Assembly: GCF_003731765.1 (NCBI RefSeq)
Contig: NZ_MOAL01000008.1
Coordinates: 310,001-374,000, forward strand
Source: Pseudomonas chlororaphis
GTDB lineage: Bacteria > Pseudomonadota > Gammaproteobacteria > Pseudomonadales > Pseudomonadaceae
Reading direction: 5' to 3'
Length of the DNA: 64,000 nucleotides
The first letter of the stretch is position 1; each line of letters opens with the position of its first letter. The notes under the pieces are model-generated. The model was not told the origin of the DNA. It saw only the letters and a program-made list of their open reading frames with translations, and did not search any database. Positions 45,358-54,487 of this stretch are shown here, piece by piece. Position numbers and translations under genes: made by a program.

Positions 45358-46032
45358 TCAACGCGCCTTGGGCGTGGCCACTTTATCCCGCAGATACACG
45401 GGTTGGGCGTCGTCGGCGACGATGGCTTCACCACGTTCCCAGGCAAAGCGCGCCAGGGTCAGCAGGTCTTCGGCGTGGGGCAGCATGGCTGCGTCTTGGC
45501 CGGCCAATGTAACGGCGATGCGCTCGCCGTAACCCCAGCCAGTGCCGGCACCGAACCAGTCGCCAGTGGCTGCCTCGGGCAAATGGGCGGCTTCCGGCGG
45601 CAAGACCGCTTCGGCGCCTACCAGGCGCATCTCGCCGGCGGTTTCCTGGTAGCAGCCCCAATAGACTTCATCCATGCGCGCATCGATGGCCGCCGCGACC
45701 TGGGTTGCACCGTGTTCACGCAGGGCCCGCTGCGCCAGTACCGCCAGATTGGACACCGGCAACACCGGACGCTCCAGGGCAAAGGCCAGCCCCTGCACCA
45801 CGCCAATGGCGATGCGCACCCCGGTAAAGGCGCCAGGGCCGCGACCGAAGGCAATCGCATCCACCGCTTGCAGGGTGGTCCCCGCCTCGGCCAGCAGCGT
45901 CTGAATCATCGGCAACAGCTTCTGCGCGTGCAGGCGCGGGATCACCTCGTAATGGCTCGTGACCTTGCCGTCGTGCAGCAAGGCAACGGAGCAAGCTTCA
46001 GTCGCGGTGTCCAGGGCCAGCAAGGTGCTCAT
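45358..46032 (-). CDS. tsaB: TsaB, tRNA t6A biosynthesis scaffold protein
   Basis: Partner of TsaD and TsaE in threonylcarbamoyl transfer to tRNA A37. ASKHA-fold N-terminus (MSTLLALDTATEACSVALLH) and AIAFGRGPGAFTGVRIAIG are the TsaB signatures; the metal-binding HxxxH of TsaD is not present, as expected. The 224-residue form starts at the conserved MSTLLALD. It supplies the t6A that TcdA, also in this window, converts to ct6A. Confidence 0.94.
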   Translation of the reverse strand: MSTLLALDTATEACSVALLHDGKVTSHYEVIPRLHAQKLLPMIQTLLAEAGTTLQAVDAIAFGRGPGAFTGVRIAIGVVQGLAFALERPVLPVSNLAVLAQRALREHGATQVAAAIDARMDEVYWGCYQETAGEMRLVGAEAVLPPEAAHLPEAATGDWFGAGTGWGYGERIAVTLAGQDAAMLPHAEDLLTLARFAWERGEAIVADDAQPVYLRDKVATPKAR

Positions 46033-46068
46033 CGATGTATCCATGGGGGTCAGTGAAAAAAGTGACGC

Positions 46069-46102
46069 ATTATAAACAGCAACGGCCCGCAAGCGGGCCG
46101 TT
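46069..46102 (-). terminator. adk terminator followed by tsaB promoter
   Basis: AACGGCCCGC and GCGGGCCGTT (46081-46102) form a perfect ten-base stem just after the adk stop. Immediately downstream on the minus strand comes TATAAT (46069-46074), a consensus -10, about 37 bases before the tsaB start. There is no long T run, so termination may be partial. Confidence 0.65.
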
Positions 46103-46125
46103 GACGATGAAACCGATCAGGCAAC

Positions 46126-46773
46126 TCAGCTCAGGGCTTCGAGCACCTTGCCGGTGATCGCTTCAACCGAACCGACACCCGCTATATGGCTGTACTTCGG
46201 CTTGCCCTGGCTAGCGGCCAGGTTCTGGTAGAAGGCCACCAGCGGCTTGGTCTGGGAGTGATAGACCGACAGACGATGACGCACGGTTTCTTCGGTGTCG
46301 TCTTTACGCTGGATCAGCTCTTCACCCGTGACGTCATCTTTACCCTCGACTTTCGGCGGGTTGTAGACGGTGTGGTAAACGCGACCGGAAGCCTCGTGCA
46401 CACGACGGCCAGCGATACGCTGGACGATCTCTTCGTCATCGACGGCGATTTCCACTACGTTGTCCAGCTCGACACCGGCTTTGACCAGGGCTTCAGCCTG
46501 GGGAATGGTGCGTGGGAAGCCGTCGAACAGGAAACCGTTGGCGCAATCGGCCTGGCTGATACGTTCCTTGACCAGGTTGATGATCAGGTCATCGGATACC
46601 AGGCCACCGCTGTCCATCACGCTCTTGGCGATCAGGCCCAGCTCGGTGCCGGCCTTGACCGCAGCACGCAACATGTCGCCAGTGGAGATTTGCGGAATGC
46701 CGAATTTCTCGGTGATGAACTTTGCCTGAGTACCTTTACCGGCCCCGGGAGCTCCCAGCAGAATTACGCGCAT
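46126..46773 (-). CDS. adk: Adk, adenylate kinase
   Basis: Interconverts ATP, AMP and two ADP. The P-loop MRVILLGAPGAGKGTQA is at the N-terminus and fixes the start. ISTGDMLRAAVKAGTELG binds AMP, and GFLFDGFPRTIPQAE follows. The long LID domain (about 122-160) lacks the four zinc Cys, the Gram-negative form. 215 residues. The 288-base gap to the upstream ppc stop (46774-47061) holds no gene. Confidence 0.97.
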   Translation of the reverse strand: MRVILLGAPGAGKGTQAKFITEKFGIPQISTGDMLRAAVKAGTELGLIAKSVMDSGGLVSDDLIINLVKERISQADCANGFLFDGFPRTIPQAEALVKAGVELDNVVEIAVDDEEIVQRIAGRRVHEASGRVYHTVYNPPKVEGKDDVTGEELIQRKDDTEETVRHRLSVYHSQTKPLVAFYQNLAASQGKPKYSHIAGVGSVEAITGKVLEALS

Positions 46774-47061
46774 CGATGTGCTCCTCAATTTTTTATTTAG
46801 AAACGCTCGGATTCGCCTCGTGGGGCCAATCTCGTCAATAGGATAGTGGCCGCCCAAACGGCCAAAGGCTGATCAAGATACACAGCCGACAGGGACCACA
46901 CAAGCAGCCGAAAGTCGGAGAAACCGGCTGCTGTGGCAGCCCTTCGACGGGCTGTACCAAGTCGCACCCCAGCAACAAAGTGTCGCCAGAACGCTCTGAA
47001 GGACACCTTCAGATCATCCTGACCACAGCCGTGCCAGGGCCGACCCAAGCGCGTGGCCGGC

Positions 47062-49692
47062 TTAGCCGGTATTGCGCAAACCGGCGGCGATGCCCGCCAC
47101 AGACACCAGCAGCGCTTGTTCTACCGGGCTGTCCTGCGCCGCATCCTGCTGTCGCGAGCGCGCCAGCAGTTCGGCCTGCAATAGATGCAGAGGGTCCAGG
47201 TAGGTGTTGCGCAGGCGAATGAACTCCAGGGTGTCTGGGCTATGTGCCAGTAGTTGCGACTGGCCAGTCAGGCCCAGGACCACCGCACAGGCCTGCGACA
47301 ATAGGTCGCGTAAATGTGCGCCCAAAGGCAGCAGTTCCGCCTCCACCAAACGCTCGTCATACGACCGGGCAATCTCTGCGTCGGCCTTGGCCAGCACCAT
47401 CTCCAGCATGTCGATGCGGGTGCGGAAAAACGGCCACTGCTCACGCATCTGCCCCAACAACTCACCCTCGCCCCGCTCCAGCGCCTTGCTCAGGGCCGCC
47501 TCCCAGCCCAGCCAGGCCGGCAGCATCAGGCGCGTCTGGGTCCAGCCGAAAATCCACGGAATCGCCCGCAAGCTTTCAATGCCGCCCGCGCGGCGCTTGG
47601 CCGGGCGGCTGCCCAACGGCAGGCGTCCCAGTTCCTGCTCCGGGGTGGACTGGCGGAAGTACTCGACAAACTGCGGGTTATCGCGCACCACCGCGCGGTA
47701 CGCCTTGACCCCGTCGCTGGCCAGCTCGTCCATCAGGTGGCGCCAGGCCGGTTCCGGCGGAGGCGGCGGCAAGACGGTCGCCTCAAGCACGGCAGCCAGG
47801 TACAGGTTGAGGTTCTGCTCGGCGATGTCCGGCAGCCCGAACTTGAAACGAATCATCTCCCCCTGTTCGGTGGTGCGGAACCGACCGGCCACCGAACCCG
47901 GTGGCTGCGACAGAATCGCCGCGTGGGCCGGGCCGCCGCCACGGCCCACAGTGCCGCCACGGCCGTGGAACAACAGCAGTTCTACCTGCTGCTCGCGGCA
48001 GATATTCACCAGTTGTTCCTGGGCCCGGTACTGTGCCCAGGCTGCCGCGGTAGTGCCGGCATCCTTGGCCGAGTCGGAGTAACCGATCATCACTTCCTGC
48101 GGCCCCTGCAAGCGCGAACGGTAGCCCGGCAGGTGCAGCAGCTTCTCGATCACCGGGCCGGCGTTATCCAGGTCGGCCAGGGTTTCGAACAGCGGCACCA
48201 CGCGCATCGGCCGCAACACGCCGGATTCCTTGAGCAGCAGTTGCACCGCCAGCACGTCGGAAGCCGCCCCGGCCATGGAAATCACATAGGAGCCCAGGGA
48301 CGCTGCCGGTGCGGCGGCGATTTCGCGGCAGGTGGCAAGGACTTCGGCGGTGTCTGCCGAGGGCTTGAAGTAGCCCGGCAGCAGCGGACGACGGTTGCCT
48401 AGCTCACGCATCAAGAAGGTGATGCGCTCCTCTTCGCTCCAGTCCTCGTAGCGGCCCAGCCCCAGGTAATCGGTGATCTCGGTCATGGCGGCGCTATGCC
48501 GGCTGGAGTCCTGGCGTACATCCAGGCGCACCAGGAACAGGCCGAAGGTCACCGCCCGCCGTAGGCAGTCGAGTAACGGGCCATCGGCGATCACCCCCAT
48601 GCCGCATTCATGCAGCGAGTGGTAGCACAGCTCCAGCGGGTCCAGCAGATCGCGGTTGTTCTGCAGCACATCGGCGCCCGCCGACACGCTGCCACTCAGG
48701 GACGCCTGGGCCCAGTTCCGGGTGGCCCGCAGGCGTTCGCGCAATTGCTTGAGCACCGCGCGATACGGCTCGGCGCTGTCCCCCGCCTGGGCCAGCAAGG
48801 CGGCACTGGCTTGTTGCATGGACAGGTCCGCGGCCAGATGGTCGACATCGCGCAGGTACAGGTCCGCCGCCATCCAACGCGCCAGCAGCAGCACTTCCCG
48901 GGTGACCGTGGCAGTGACATTGGGGTTACCGTCGCGGTCGCCGCCCATCCACGAGGCAAAGCGGATCGGCGCCGCCTCCAGGGGCAAGTGCAGGCCAGTG
49001 GCGGCATGCAGGGCCTGGTCGGCCTTGCGCAGGTAATTCGGAATGGCCTGCCACAGGGAATGCTCGATCACCGCAAAGCCCCACTTTGCCTCGTCCACCG
49101 GGGTGGGCCGGGTGCGGCGGATTTCTTCGGTGTGCCAGGCCTCAGCGATCAAGCGCTGCAGGCGCTGTTGGATTTGCCCACGCTCGGCGCTGGTCAGGTC
49201 GCGATGGTCCTGGGCGGCCAATTGCGCGGCAATGGCGTCGTATTTCTGGATCAGGGTGCGGCGCGCCACTTCCGTGGGGTGGGCCGTCAGCACCAGTTCG
49301 ATCTCCAGGCGCCCCAATTGCCGGGCCAAGGCGTCGGCGCTGTGGCCGGCGGCCAACAGGCGCGCCAGCAGTTCCGGCAAGGCGCGGGCTTCGAAGGGGG
49401 CCGGTTGCGACTCGTCGCGCCGATGAATCAACTGATACTGCTCGGCGATGTTCGCCAGGTTGAGGAACTGGTTGAAGGCCCGGGCCACGGGCAGCAATTC
49501 GTCTTCGCTCAGCTGATCTAGGCTGGCGCTCAATTCGGCCCCGGCGGACCCGCGACGGTCAGCCTTGGCGCCCTTGCGAATCTGCTCGATCTTGTCGAGA
49601 AACCCCTCCCCGTACTGGTCACGAATGGTGTTGCCCAATAACTCACCCAGCAGGTGAACATCTTCGCGCAAGCGCGCATCAATATCGGTCAT
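47062..49692 (-). CDS. ppc: Ppc, phosphoenolpyruvate carboxylase
   Basis: Carboxylates PEP to oxaloacetate to refill the TCA cycle. The catalytic His motif VLTAHPTEVARRTL is near residue 140, and FHGRGGTVGRGGGPAHAAIL is the conserved PEP-binding loop near residue 590. The C-terminus ends GLRNTG, as in all bacterial PEPCs. The start MTDIDARLREDVHLLGELLG is chosen over a 31-codon extension. 876 residues. Confidence 0.97.
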   Translation of the reverse strand: MTDIDARLREDVHLLGELLGNTIRDQYGEGFLDKIEQIRKGAKADRRGSAGAELSASLDQLSEDELLPVARAFNQFLNLANIAEQYQLIHRRDESQPAPFEARALPELLARLLAAGHSADALARQLGRLEIELVLTAHPTEVARRTLIQKYDAIAAQLAAQDHRDLTSAERGQIQQRLQRLIAEAWHTEEIRRTRPTPVDEAKWGFAVIEHSLWQAIPNYLRKADQALHAATGLHLPLEAAPIRFASWMGGDRDGNPNVTATVTREVLLLARWMAADLYLRDVDHLAADLSMQQASAALLAQAGDSAEPYRAVLKQLRERLRATRNWAQASLSGSVSAGADVLQNNRDLLDPLELCYHSLHECGMGVIADGPLLDCLRRAVTFGLFLVRLDVRQDSSRHSAAMTEITDYLGLGRYEDWSEEERITFLMRELGNRRPLLPGYFKPSADTAEVLATCREIAAAPAASLGSYVISMAGAASDVLAVQLLLKESGVLRPMRVVPLFETLADLDNAGPVIEKLLHLPGYRSRLQGPQEVMIGYSDSAKDAGTTAAAWAQYRAQEQLVNICREQQVELLLFHGRGGTVGRGGGPAHAAILSQPPGSVAGRFRTTEQGEMIRFKFGLPDIAEQNLNLYLAAVLEATVLPPPPPEPAWRHLMDELASDGVKAYRAVVRDNPQFVEYFRQSTPEQELGRLPLGSRPAKRRAGGIESLRAIPWIFGWTQTRLMLPAWLGWEAALSKALERGEGELLGQMREQWPFFRTRIDMLEMVLAKADAEIARSYDERLVEAELLPLGAHLRDLLSQACAVVLGLTGQSQLLAHSPDTLEFIRLRNTYLDPLHLLQAELLARSRQQDAAQDSPVEQALLVSVAGIAAGLRNTG

Positions 49693-49896
49693 CGAGGGGT
49701 CTCCAGCAGACTCGGGGCGGCACGAAAGCCTCAAGAGTGCCGCCAGCGCCACGCTCTTAGCAAGCCTGCAACAAAGCGCCACCAAACCTTATGCGATCCG
49801 ACTAGTCTCAAGACTAGGCCGCACAACGGCCCAGCACCGGCGCCGGCCGGTCACTTACCACAGACTGCCACGAGCAGCTCGCTGATTGAGGTCGCC

Positions 49897-50241
49897 ATGA
49901 AAATCCGTGAACTCGCACAACACTGGGAAGAAAACGCCAAGGGTCGCCTGACCAAGACCGGCTACGCGATTCATCTGGACGTCGAGGCTGCCGCGCGCCT
50001 GGCGGCCCTGGCCGAGATGTACCCCAAGCGGCACCCGGAAGAACTGCTCGGGGAGCTGATCGGCGCCGCCCTGGAAGAACTGGAAGCCAGCTTCCCCTAC
50101 ATTCAGGGGCAGCACGTGGTGGCCACCGATGAAGAGGACAACCCACTGTACGAGGACGTCGGCGCTACACCGCGTTTTCTCGCCCTGTCCCGGCGCCACC
50201 TGCAGGACCTGTCGGCCCAGAACGACGACCAGAAACACTGA
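49897..50241 (+). CDS. Conserved small protein, possible pilin-assembly annotation
   Basis: 114-residue protein starting MKIRELAQHWEENAKGRLTK, a conserved pseudomonad protein next to ppc (as PA3688 in PAO1, from memory). The sequence after it (GYAIHLDVEAAARLAALAEM, RHPEELLGELIGAALEELE) looks helical and acidic, reminiscent of a ribbon-helix-helix-like N-terminal part. A function cannot be assigned from the sequence. The ATG has TGAGGTCGCC upstream. Confidence 0.78.
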   Translation: MKIRELAQHWEENAKGRLTKTGYAIHLDVEAAARLAALAEMYPKRHPEELLGELIGAALEELEASFPYIQGQHVVATDEEDNPLYEDVGATPRFLALSRRHLQDLSAQNDDQKH

Positions 50242-50337
50242 TTCTCCCCCGCCCAGCCATCGCTGAAGCCCTTTATTCCTGGCCCTTGACCGGGCCGGGA
50301 ATACCCCTGGCCGCGGCAAAAGTTCAGACGTTTTAGC

Positions 50338-50355
50338 GCTGACCGCTCGGTCAGC
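50338..50355. promoter_or_regulatory. Perfect 18-bp palindrome, TetR-operator-like
   Basis: GCTGACCGCTCGGTCAGC is perfectly symmetrical. Its TGACCG-N2-CGGTCA core resembles known TetR-family operators. It has no T run after it, so it is less likely a terminator of the preceding gene. It lies 31 bases upstream of the AlgU-like promoter of the lipoprotein-lptF genes. Confidence 0.55.
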
Positions 50356-50385
50356 ATTGTCTTCGGGCCAATCGCCATCTTTTCT

Positions 50386-50413
50386 GAACTATTCAAAAAA
50401 GCCGCCGGTCACA
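50386..50413 (+). promoter_or_regulatory. Possible AlgU (sigma-22) promoter of the lipoprotein-lptF operon
   Basis: GAACTA, 17 bases, TCACA matches the AlgU/RpoE pattern (GAACTT-N16/17-TCTGA) at the -35 and partly at the -10. The P. aeruginosa PA3691-lptF genes are AlgU-dependent, which agrees. The predicted start would give a leader of about 105 bases. Confidence 0.5.
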
Positions 50414-50527
50414 GCCAATAACCATCACTGGAACGGCCGTTTCAATTGTCGCTAACAGCGTCCGCCGTCACTCAGCGTTACGGCGCCAGAACCGGGATGG
50501 ATTTTGATGTTTTCCAGGAGTTACCCA

Positions 50528-50941
50528 ATGGAGTTGAAGACCATGAAGATCAGCACTGCCACATCCTCGTCTACCCCTCTGCGCGGTCTCAAACTGGCCG
50601 CCCTGGCGCTGGGCAGCAGCCTGGTTCTGGCCGGTTGCGCCGGCAACCCGCCGACCGAGCAGTACGCCGTGACCCAGTCAGCAGTCAACAGCGCCGTGAG
50701 CGCTGGCGGTACCGAATTTGCCGCGGTGGAAATGAAGTCGGCCCAGGACAAACTCAAACAAGCCGAAATCGCCATGCACGACAAAAAGTATGACGAAGCC
50801 AAGCGCCTGGCCGAGCAGGCCGAGTGGGATGCCCGTGTTGCCGAGCGCAAGGCCCAGGCCGCCAAAGCCGAGCAGGCCGTGAAGGACTCTCAGCAAGGGG
50901 TTCAGGAACTGCGTCAGGAAAGCCAGCGCAGCGTGCAGTAA
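50528..50941 (+). CDS. DUF4398-family lipoprotein
   Basis: Outer-envelope lipoprotein with lipobox LVLAGC near residue 37, preceded by a signal that begins MELKTMKISTATSS. AGGAG lies seven bases before this ATG; the MKIS codon five residues on is an alternative. The mature part is Ala/Lys/Glu-rich and helical (EMKSAQDKLKQAEIAMHDKK), the DUF4398 pattern, probably a coiled coil. It precedes the lptF-like gene by 68 bases, as PA3691 does in P. aeruginosa. Confidence 0.85.
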   Translation: MELKTMKISTATSSSTPLRGLKLAALALGSSLVLAGCAGNPPTEQYAVTQSAVNSAVSAGGTEFAAVEMKSAQDKLKQAEIAMHDKKYDEAKRLAEQAEWDARVAERKAQAAKAEQAVKDSQQGVQELRQESQRSVQ

Positions 50942-51009
50942 ACCGCCGCGCCTGCCGCTTGAACGACTTCGCAGCCTGAAGCTGCAACCGATAGAAAGGA
51001 CGAACCATT

Positions 51010-51798
51010 ATGCGTAAACAAGTGATGATCCCAGCCCTCCTGGCCCTCAGCGTCGGCCTGGCCGCCTGCTCCTCCCAGCCTAACGTCAACCTGGAGCAAG
51101 CCCGGACCAACTACTCGGGCCTGCAAGCCGACCCGCAAGCCAGCAAAGTGGCTGCGCTGGAAACCAAGGACGCTGCCGACTACCTGGACAAGGCCGACAA
51201 GGCCTACCTGAACAAGGAAGACCAGAGCAAAGTCGACCAATTGGCCTACCTGACCAACCAGCGGGTTGAAGTGGCCAAGCAGACCATTGCCCTGCGCACC
51301 GCTGAAGCCAACCTCAAAGACGCTTCGGCCCAACGCGCCCAGGCCCGCCTGGATGCCCGCGACGCTCAGATCAAGCAACTGCAGGACAGCCTCAACGCCA
51401 AGCAGACCGATCGCGGCACCCTGGTGACCTTCGGTGACGTGCTGTTCGCCACCAACAAGTCCGACCTGAAATCCAGCGGCCTGGTGAACATCAACAAGCT
51501 GGCGCAGTTCCTTCAGGAAAACCCGGACCGTAAAGTGATCGTCGAGGGCTACACCGACAGCACCGGTTCCGACAGCTACAACCAGTCGCTGTCCGAGCGC
51601 CGCGCTACGTCGGTGCAAGTCGCGCTGATCAAGATGGGCGTTGACCCGGCACGTATCGTTGCCCAGGGCTACGGCAAGGAATACCCGGTGGCCGATAACG
51701 CCAGTGTGTCTGGCCGGGCGATGAACCGTCGTGTGGAAGTGACCATTTCCAACGACAACCAGCCGGTCGCGCCACGTTCGTCTGTCAGCAGCAACTGA
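51010..51798 (+). CDS. lptF: LptF-like OmpA-family lipoprotein
   Basis: Outer-membrane lipoprotein with a peptidoglycan-binding domain, 262 residues. The lipobox LAAC is at residue 20. An N-terminal DUF4398-like coiled coil (about 25-135, KDAADYLDKADKAYLNKED) leads to an OmpA C-terminal domain (about 140-245) with IVEGYTDSTGSDSYNQSLSE, which carries the peptidoglycan-contact Asp and Arg region. In P. aeruginosa LptF (lipotoxin F, PA3692) is AlgU-regulated and aids envelope survival. Assignment rests on domain order and gene context. The name is not the LPS-transport LptF. Confidence 0.85.
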   Translation: MRKQVMIPALLALSVGLAACSSQPNVNLEQARTNYSGLQADPQASKVAALETKDAADYLDKADKAYLNKEDQSKVDQLAYLTNQRVEVAKQTIALRTAEANLKDASAQRAQARLDARDAQIKQLQDSLNAKQTDRGTLVTFGDVLFATNKSDLKSSGLVNINKLAQFLQENPDRKVIVEGYTDSTGSDSYNQSLSERRATSVQVALIKMGVDPARIVAQGYGKEYPVADNASVSGRAMNRRVEVTISNDNQPVAPRSSVSSN

Positions 51799-51849
51799 TA
51801 GACCGACGGCGTCACCCTCAAGCCCTGCCTCTTTTCAGGCAGGCACACT

Positions 51850-51885
51850 AAAACGCCGCTGCCCCCCAAGGGACAGCGGCGTTTT
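51850..51885. terminator. Bidirectional terminator between lptF and a convergent gene
   Basis: AAAACGCCGCTG and CAGCGGCGTTTT form a perfect 12-base stem with T runs on both strands. A second hairpin, CCTGCCTCTTTTCAGGCAGG, lies just before it (51826-51845). Confidence 0.93.
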
Positions 51886-51897
51886 ACTGAGCGCCTG

Positions 51898-52224
51898 TTA
51901 TTGAACCTGTTGCGGCGTTTCCTGGCCGATGCAGCGTACGGCCTGCTTCTTGTTATTGACCAACACCCCGGTCAGCCCCTTCTGCTCGGTATCGAACAGC
52001 ACCAGCACACCATCGATGCACTGCGCCACTTCGGCGGCCGGCTGCAGGGACACCTTGTAATCCTCCCCCGGCACGGTCTTGAGCATGGTGAAATCGTTGA
52101 GCAGCAGCGCATCCGTGGGCTTGGCGAAGTGCAGGTAACCGTAGTACCACAGGCAGCCCACGGTGCCGAGGATGGTGCAGATACCGGTGATGATCAGGGG
52201 AATGGCGTTGCGTTCTTCACTCAT
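51898..52224 (-). CDS. Small single-pass membrane protein
   Basis: 108-residue conserved pseudomonad protein with one N-terminal membrane helix (IPLIITGICTILGTVGCLWYYGY) and a soluble tail. The tail holds two Cys (VAQCIDGVLVLFDTE, AVRCIGQE). Its start overlaps the upstream hydrolase stop by four bases (ATGA). Function unknown. Confidence 0.8.
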   Translation of the reverse strand: MSEERNAIPLIITGICTILGTVGCLWYYGYLHFAKPTDALLLNDFTMLKTVPGEDYKVSLQPAAEVAQCIDGVLVLFDTEQKGLTGVLVNNKKQAVRCIGQETPQQVQ

Positions 52225-53135
52225 TGCGGACTCTCTGGAGGTTCAACTGCTGAATTCGCGGGGGCCGGGTAATTGGGGATTTCCCCCAGGCGGCGCAACC
52301 CGTTGAAGTGTTGCGGATCGTCCAGGTAGCGCAGCATCACAGTGCGCCAGGTCGGATCGGCGAAGGTTTGCACATGACCGCCCCGGGTCAACTGCAGCAC
52401 CCTTGGCGGGGGCGCGGCTTGATACAGGCGGATGCCGTTGGCAAGGGGCACGATCGGGTCATCGAGGCTGTGGTAGAGCAGTTTCGGCACCCCGGTCAGG
52501 CGCGGCATGAAACGGATGGCGCTGTCGCCGTCGGGCACCAGCCACGACAGCGGTACCTGGAACGGCCAGGTCAGCCAGGACGTGCTCAGGGCAAAACGCC
52601 CCACATCGCGATAGCTGGCGGGAACCCCGTCGAGCACCAGCGCCTTGAGCTGGGCCTGGCGCTCGGGATGCTCCACCAGATAATGAATGGCCAGGGCACC
52701 GCCCAAGCTCTGTCCCAGCAAGACCAGGGGCTTGCCCTGGACTTCAGGGGCCGCATCGAGCCATTTGTAGGCGGCATCCAGGTCCTGATAGATCGCCGGC
52801 AGGCTGGCCTGCCCTTCTGACAAGCCATAACCGCGGTAGTCCAGCAACAGCACCTGATAGCCCTGCTCCGGCAACCACCAACTGCCACCCAAGTGCCAGG
52901 CCAAGTTGCCGCCATTGCCATGCAAGTGCAGCACCGTACCCTTGACCGGCACCCCGACCTTGGCCGGCAGCCACCAGGCGTGGAGCTTGACCCCATCGGC
53001 AGCGGTCAGGGTGATGTCGCGGTATTCCAGCCCGGCTCGCTGCGGGGTGAACGGCAGGTTGCGCTCGGGGTAAAACAGCAGCGAGCTGCAACCGCTCAGG
53101 CTCAGAAGCAAAAGAACGACGCTGAGGATTCTCAT
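52221..53135 (-). CDS. Lipoprotein alpha/beta hydrolase
   Basis: Predicted membrane-anchored alpha/beta hydrolase of the BEM46/YfhR type, 304 residues. The signal peptide ends in the lipobox LSGC at residue 16. The oxyanion region is LHLHGNGGNLAWHLG, the nucleophile Ser is in LLGQSLGGALAIHY, the Asp is in YHSLDDPIVPLANG, and the His is in RGGHVQTF. Substrate unknown. Confidence 0.88.
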   Translation of the reverse strand: MRILSVVLLLLSLSGCSSLLFYPERNLPFTPQRAGLEYRDITLTAADGVKLHAWWLPAKVGVPVKGTVLHLHGNGGNLAWHLGGSWWLPEQGYQVLLLDYRGYGLSEGQASLPAIYQDLDAAYKWLDAAPEVQGKPLVLLGQSLGGALAIHYLVEHPERQAQLKALVLDGVPASYRDVGRFALSTSWLTWPFQVPLSWLVPDGDSAIRFMPRLTGVPKLLYHSLDDPIVPLANGIRLYQAAPPPRVLQLTRGGHVQTFADPTWRTVMLRYLDDPQHFNGLRRLGEIPNYPAPANSAVEPPESPQ

Positions 53136-53175
53136 CCGTTGGAAGCCTCACAAAGTGCGGGAAACCCTGCAGAAG

Positions 53176-54453
53176 TCAGAGAATGTTCGAGTAGTCCGCT
53201 TCGATGCGGTCCAGGCTCAAATGGTTGAGGAAGTTGGAGAAACACATCCAGGCCGACAAGGCATTCATGTCGCGGAACTGGTCCGGCAAATACTTGGGCG
53301 GCACCACCAGGCCTTCATCCACCAATTGCCGCAAGGTGCGCATGTCTTCGAGGGTGGTCTTGCCGCAGAACAGCAAAGGCACTTGCTCGAGCTTGCCCTT
53401 GCGCACGGCGAGCTGAATGTAGTTGTAAACCATGATGAAGCCCTTGAGATAGGACAAGTCTTTGGTAAACGGCAAGCCAGTAGGCACCGAGCCGCGGAAC
53501 ACCCGACTGGCGTTGCCGTAGCTTTCGGCCATCTCGAAGCCCTGCTCGCGGAAGAACTCGAATATCTGCAGGAAGTCCGCCCCCTCTTCCACCATGTGAA
53601 TGGCGCGGGTGCGGTTGGTGAGCTTGCGCAAGCGACTCGGGTAGGAAGCGAAGGTAATGATCTCCATCAGGATCGCCAGGCCTTCCTGGGTCACCGTGGA
53701 CGAGGGTGGCCCCTTGGAGAGGAAGGTGCAGATCGGCTGGTTCAAGCCATTGAGGGTGGTGCCCACGTGCACCAGGCCCTCATGCACTTCCAGGGCGCGC
53801 ACGTCGCGGTTGTTGAACATCGCGTCGCTGCGGATCTTGATGTAGTCGGCGCCGGCCGCGGCGTCGGCCACAATGCCGTCGGACTCGAACACCCGAATGG
53901 TTTCCTCGGCCTCGCCAAACACCTTGTTCAGGCGGCTTTGCAGCAGGCTCACCGCGTCTTTGGCAGTGAGCACCTTGGGTTCGTCCTTGAGATCACCCCG
54001 GCCATCGATGTTGTTCAGGTAGTCGGAGAGCATCAGGCCGAGGTCGGCCAGGGTCGGGTCGCCTGCGTGAAAGGCATCGGACGCGGCGCCGTACAGCTCC
54101 TGGGAAATCAGCCCGAAATCCTCGGTGCCCCGGGCCTCGAGCATGCGCACCACCATGCGGTATTCCTTGCACATGCGGCGCATGATCTGGCCCACCGGGT
54201 TGAACTGGCCCAGTTGCCGGGTGATGTCCCGTTCAATGTTCTGGAACTCCAGCTTGACCGCGCTGGAGTCGAAGGACAGCGGCCGGCCTGTGTAGTAGGC
54301 GCGGTCCACCGCGGGCATTTCCTTGCCTTTGGCCTTGAGAAATCCCTGGCGGATGTTCTCGTCCCACTTCACCGCATCCAGTACGCGAATCGGTGTTTGC
54401 GCCAGCACAATGCGATCGGACAAGGTGCGTATCGTCTGCTGGTAATCGTCCAC
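53176..54453 (-). CDS. DUF1704 (QEGLA-motif) protein, MATCAP-type metallopeptidase fold
   Basis: 425-residue cytoplasmic protein of the family named for the QEGLA motif (TQEGLAIL, near residue 256-260). It has a zinc-type HExxxH motif (VHEGLVHVGTT, His 224, Glu 225, His 229). This spacing, with the QEG Glu as third ligand, is that of DUF1704, to which eukaryotic tubulin carboxypeptidases MATCAP1/2 belong. Bacterial members are annotated as flavohaemoglobin expression modulators, with no firm function. No signal peptide is present. It lies 40 bases upstream of the hydrolase gene. Confidence 0.8.
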   Translation of the reverse strand: MDDYQQTIRTLSDRIVLAQTPIRVLDAVKWDENIRQGFLKAKGKEMPAVDRAYYTGRPLSFDSSAVKLEFQNIERDITRQLGQFNPVGQIMRRMCKEYRMVVRMLEARGTEDFGLISQELYGAASDAFHAGDPTLADLGLMLSDYLNNIDGRGDLKDEPKVLTAKDAVSLLQSRLNKVFGEAEETIRVFESDGIVADAAAGADYIKIRSDAMFNNRDVRALEVHEGLVHVGTTLNGLNQPICTFLSKGPPSSTVTQEGLAILMEIITFASYPSRLRKLTNRTRAIHMVEEGADFLQIFEFFREQGFEMAESYGNASRVFRGSVPTGLPFTKDLSYLKGFIMVYNYIQLAVRKGKLEQVPLLFCGKTTLEDMRTLRQLVDEGLVVPPKYLPDQFRDMNALSAWMCFSNFLNHLSLDRIEADYSNIL

Positions 54454-54487
54454 CGGAAGCTCCTATTGATAACGTCTGTGCCGCGTT

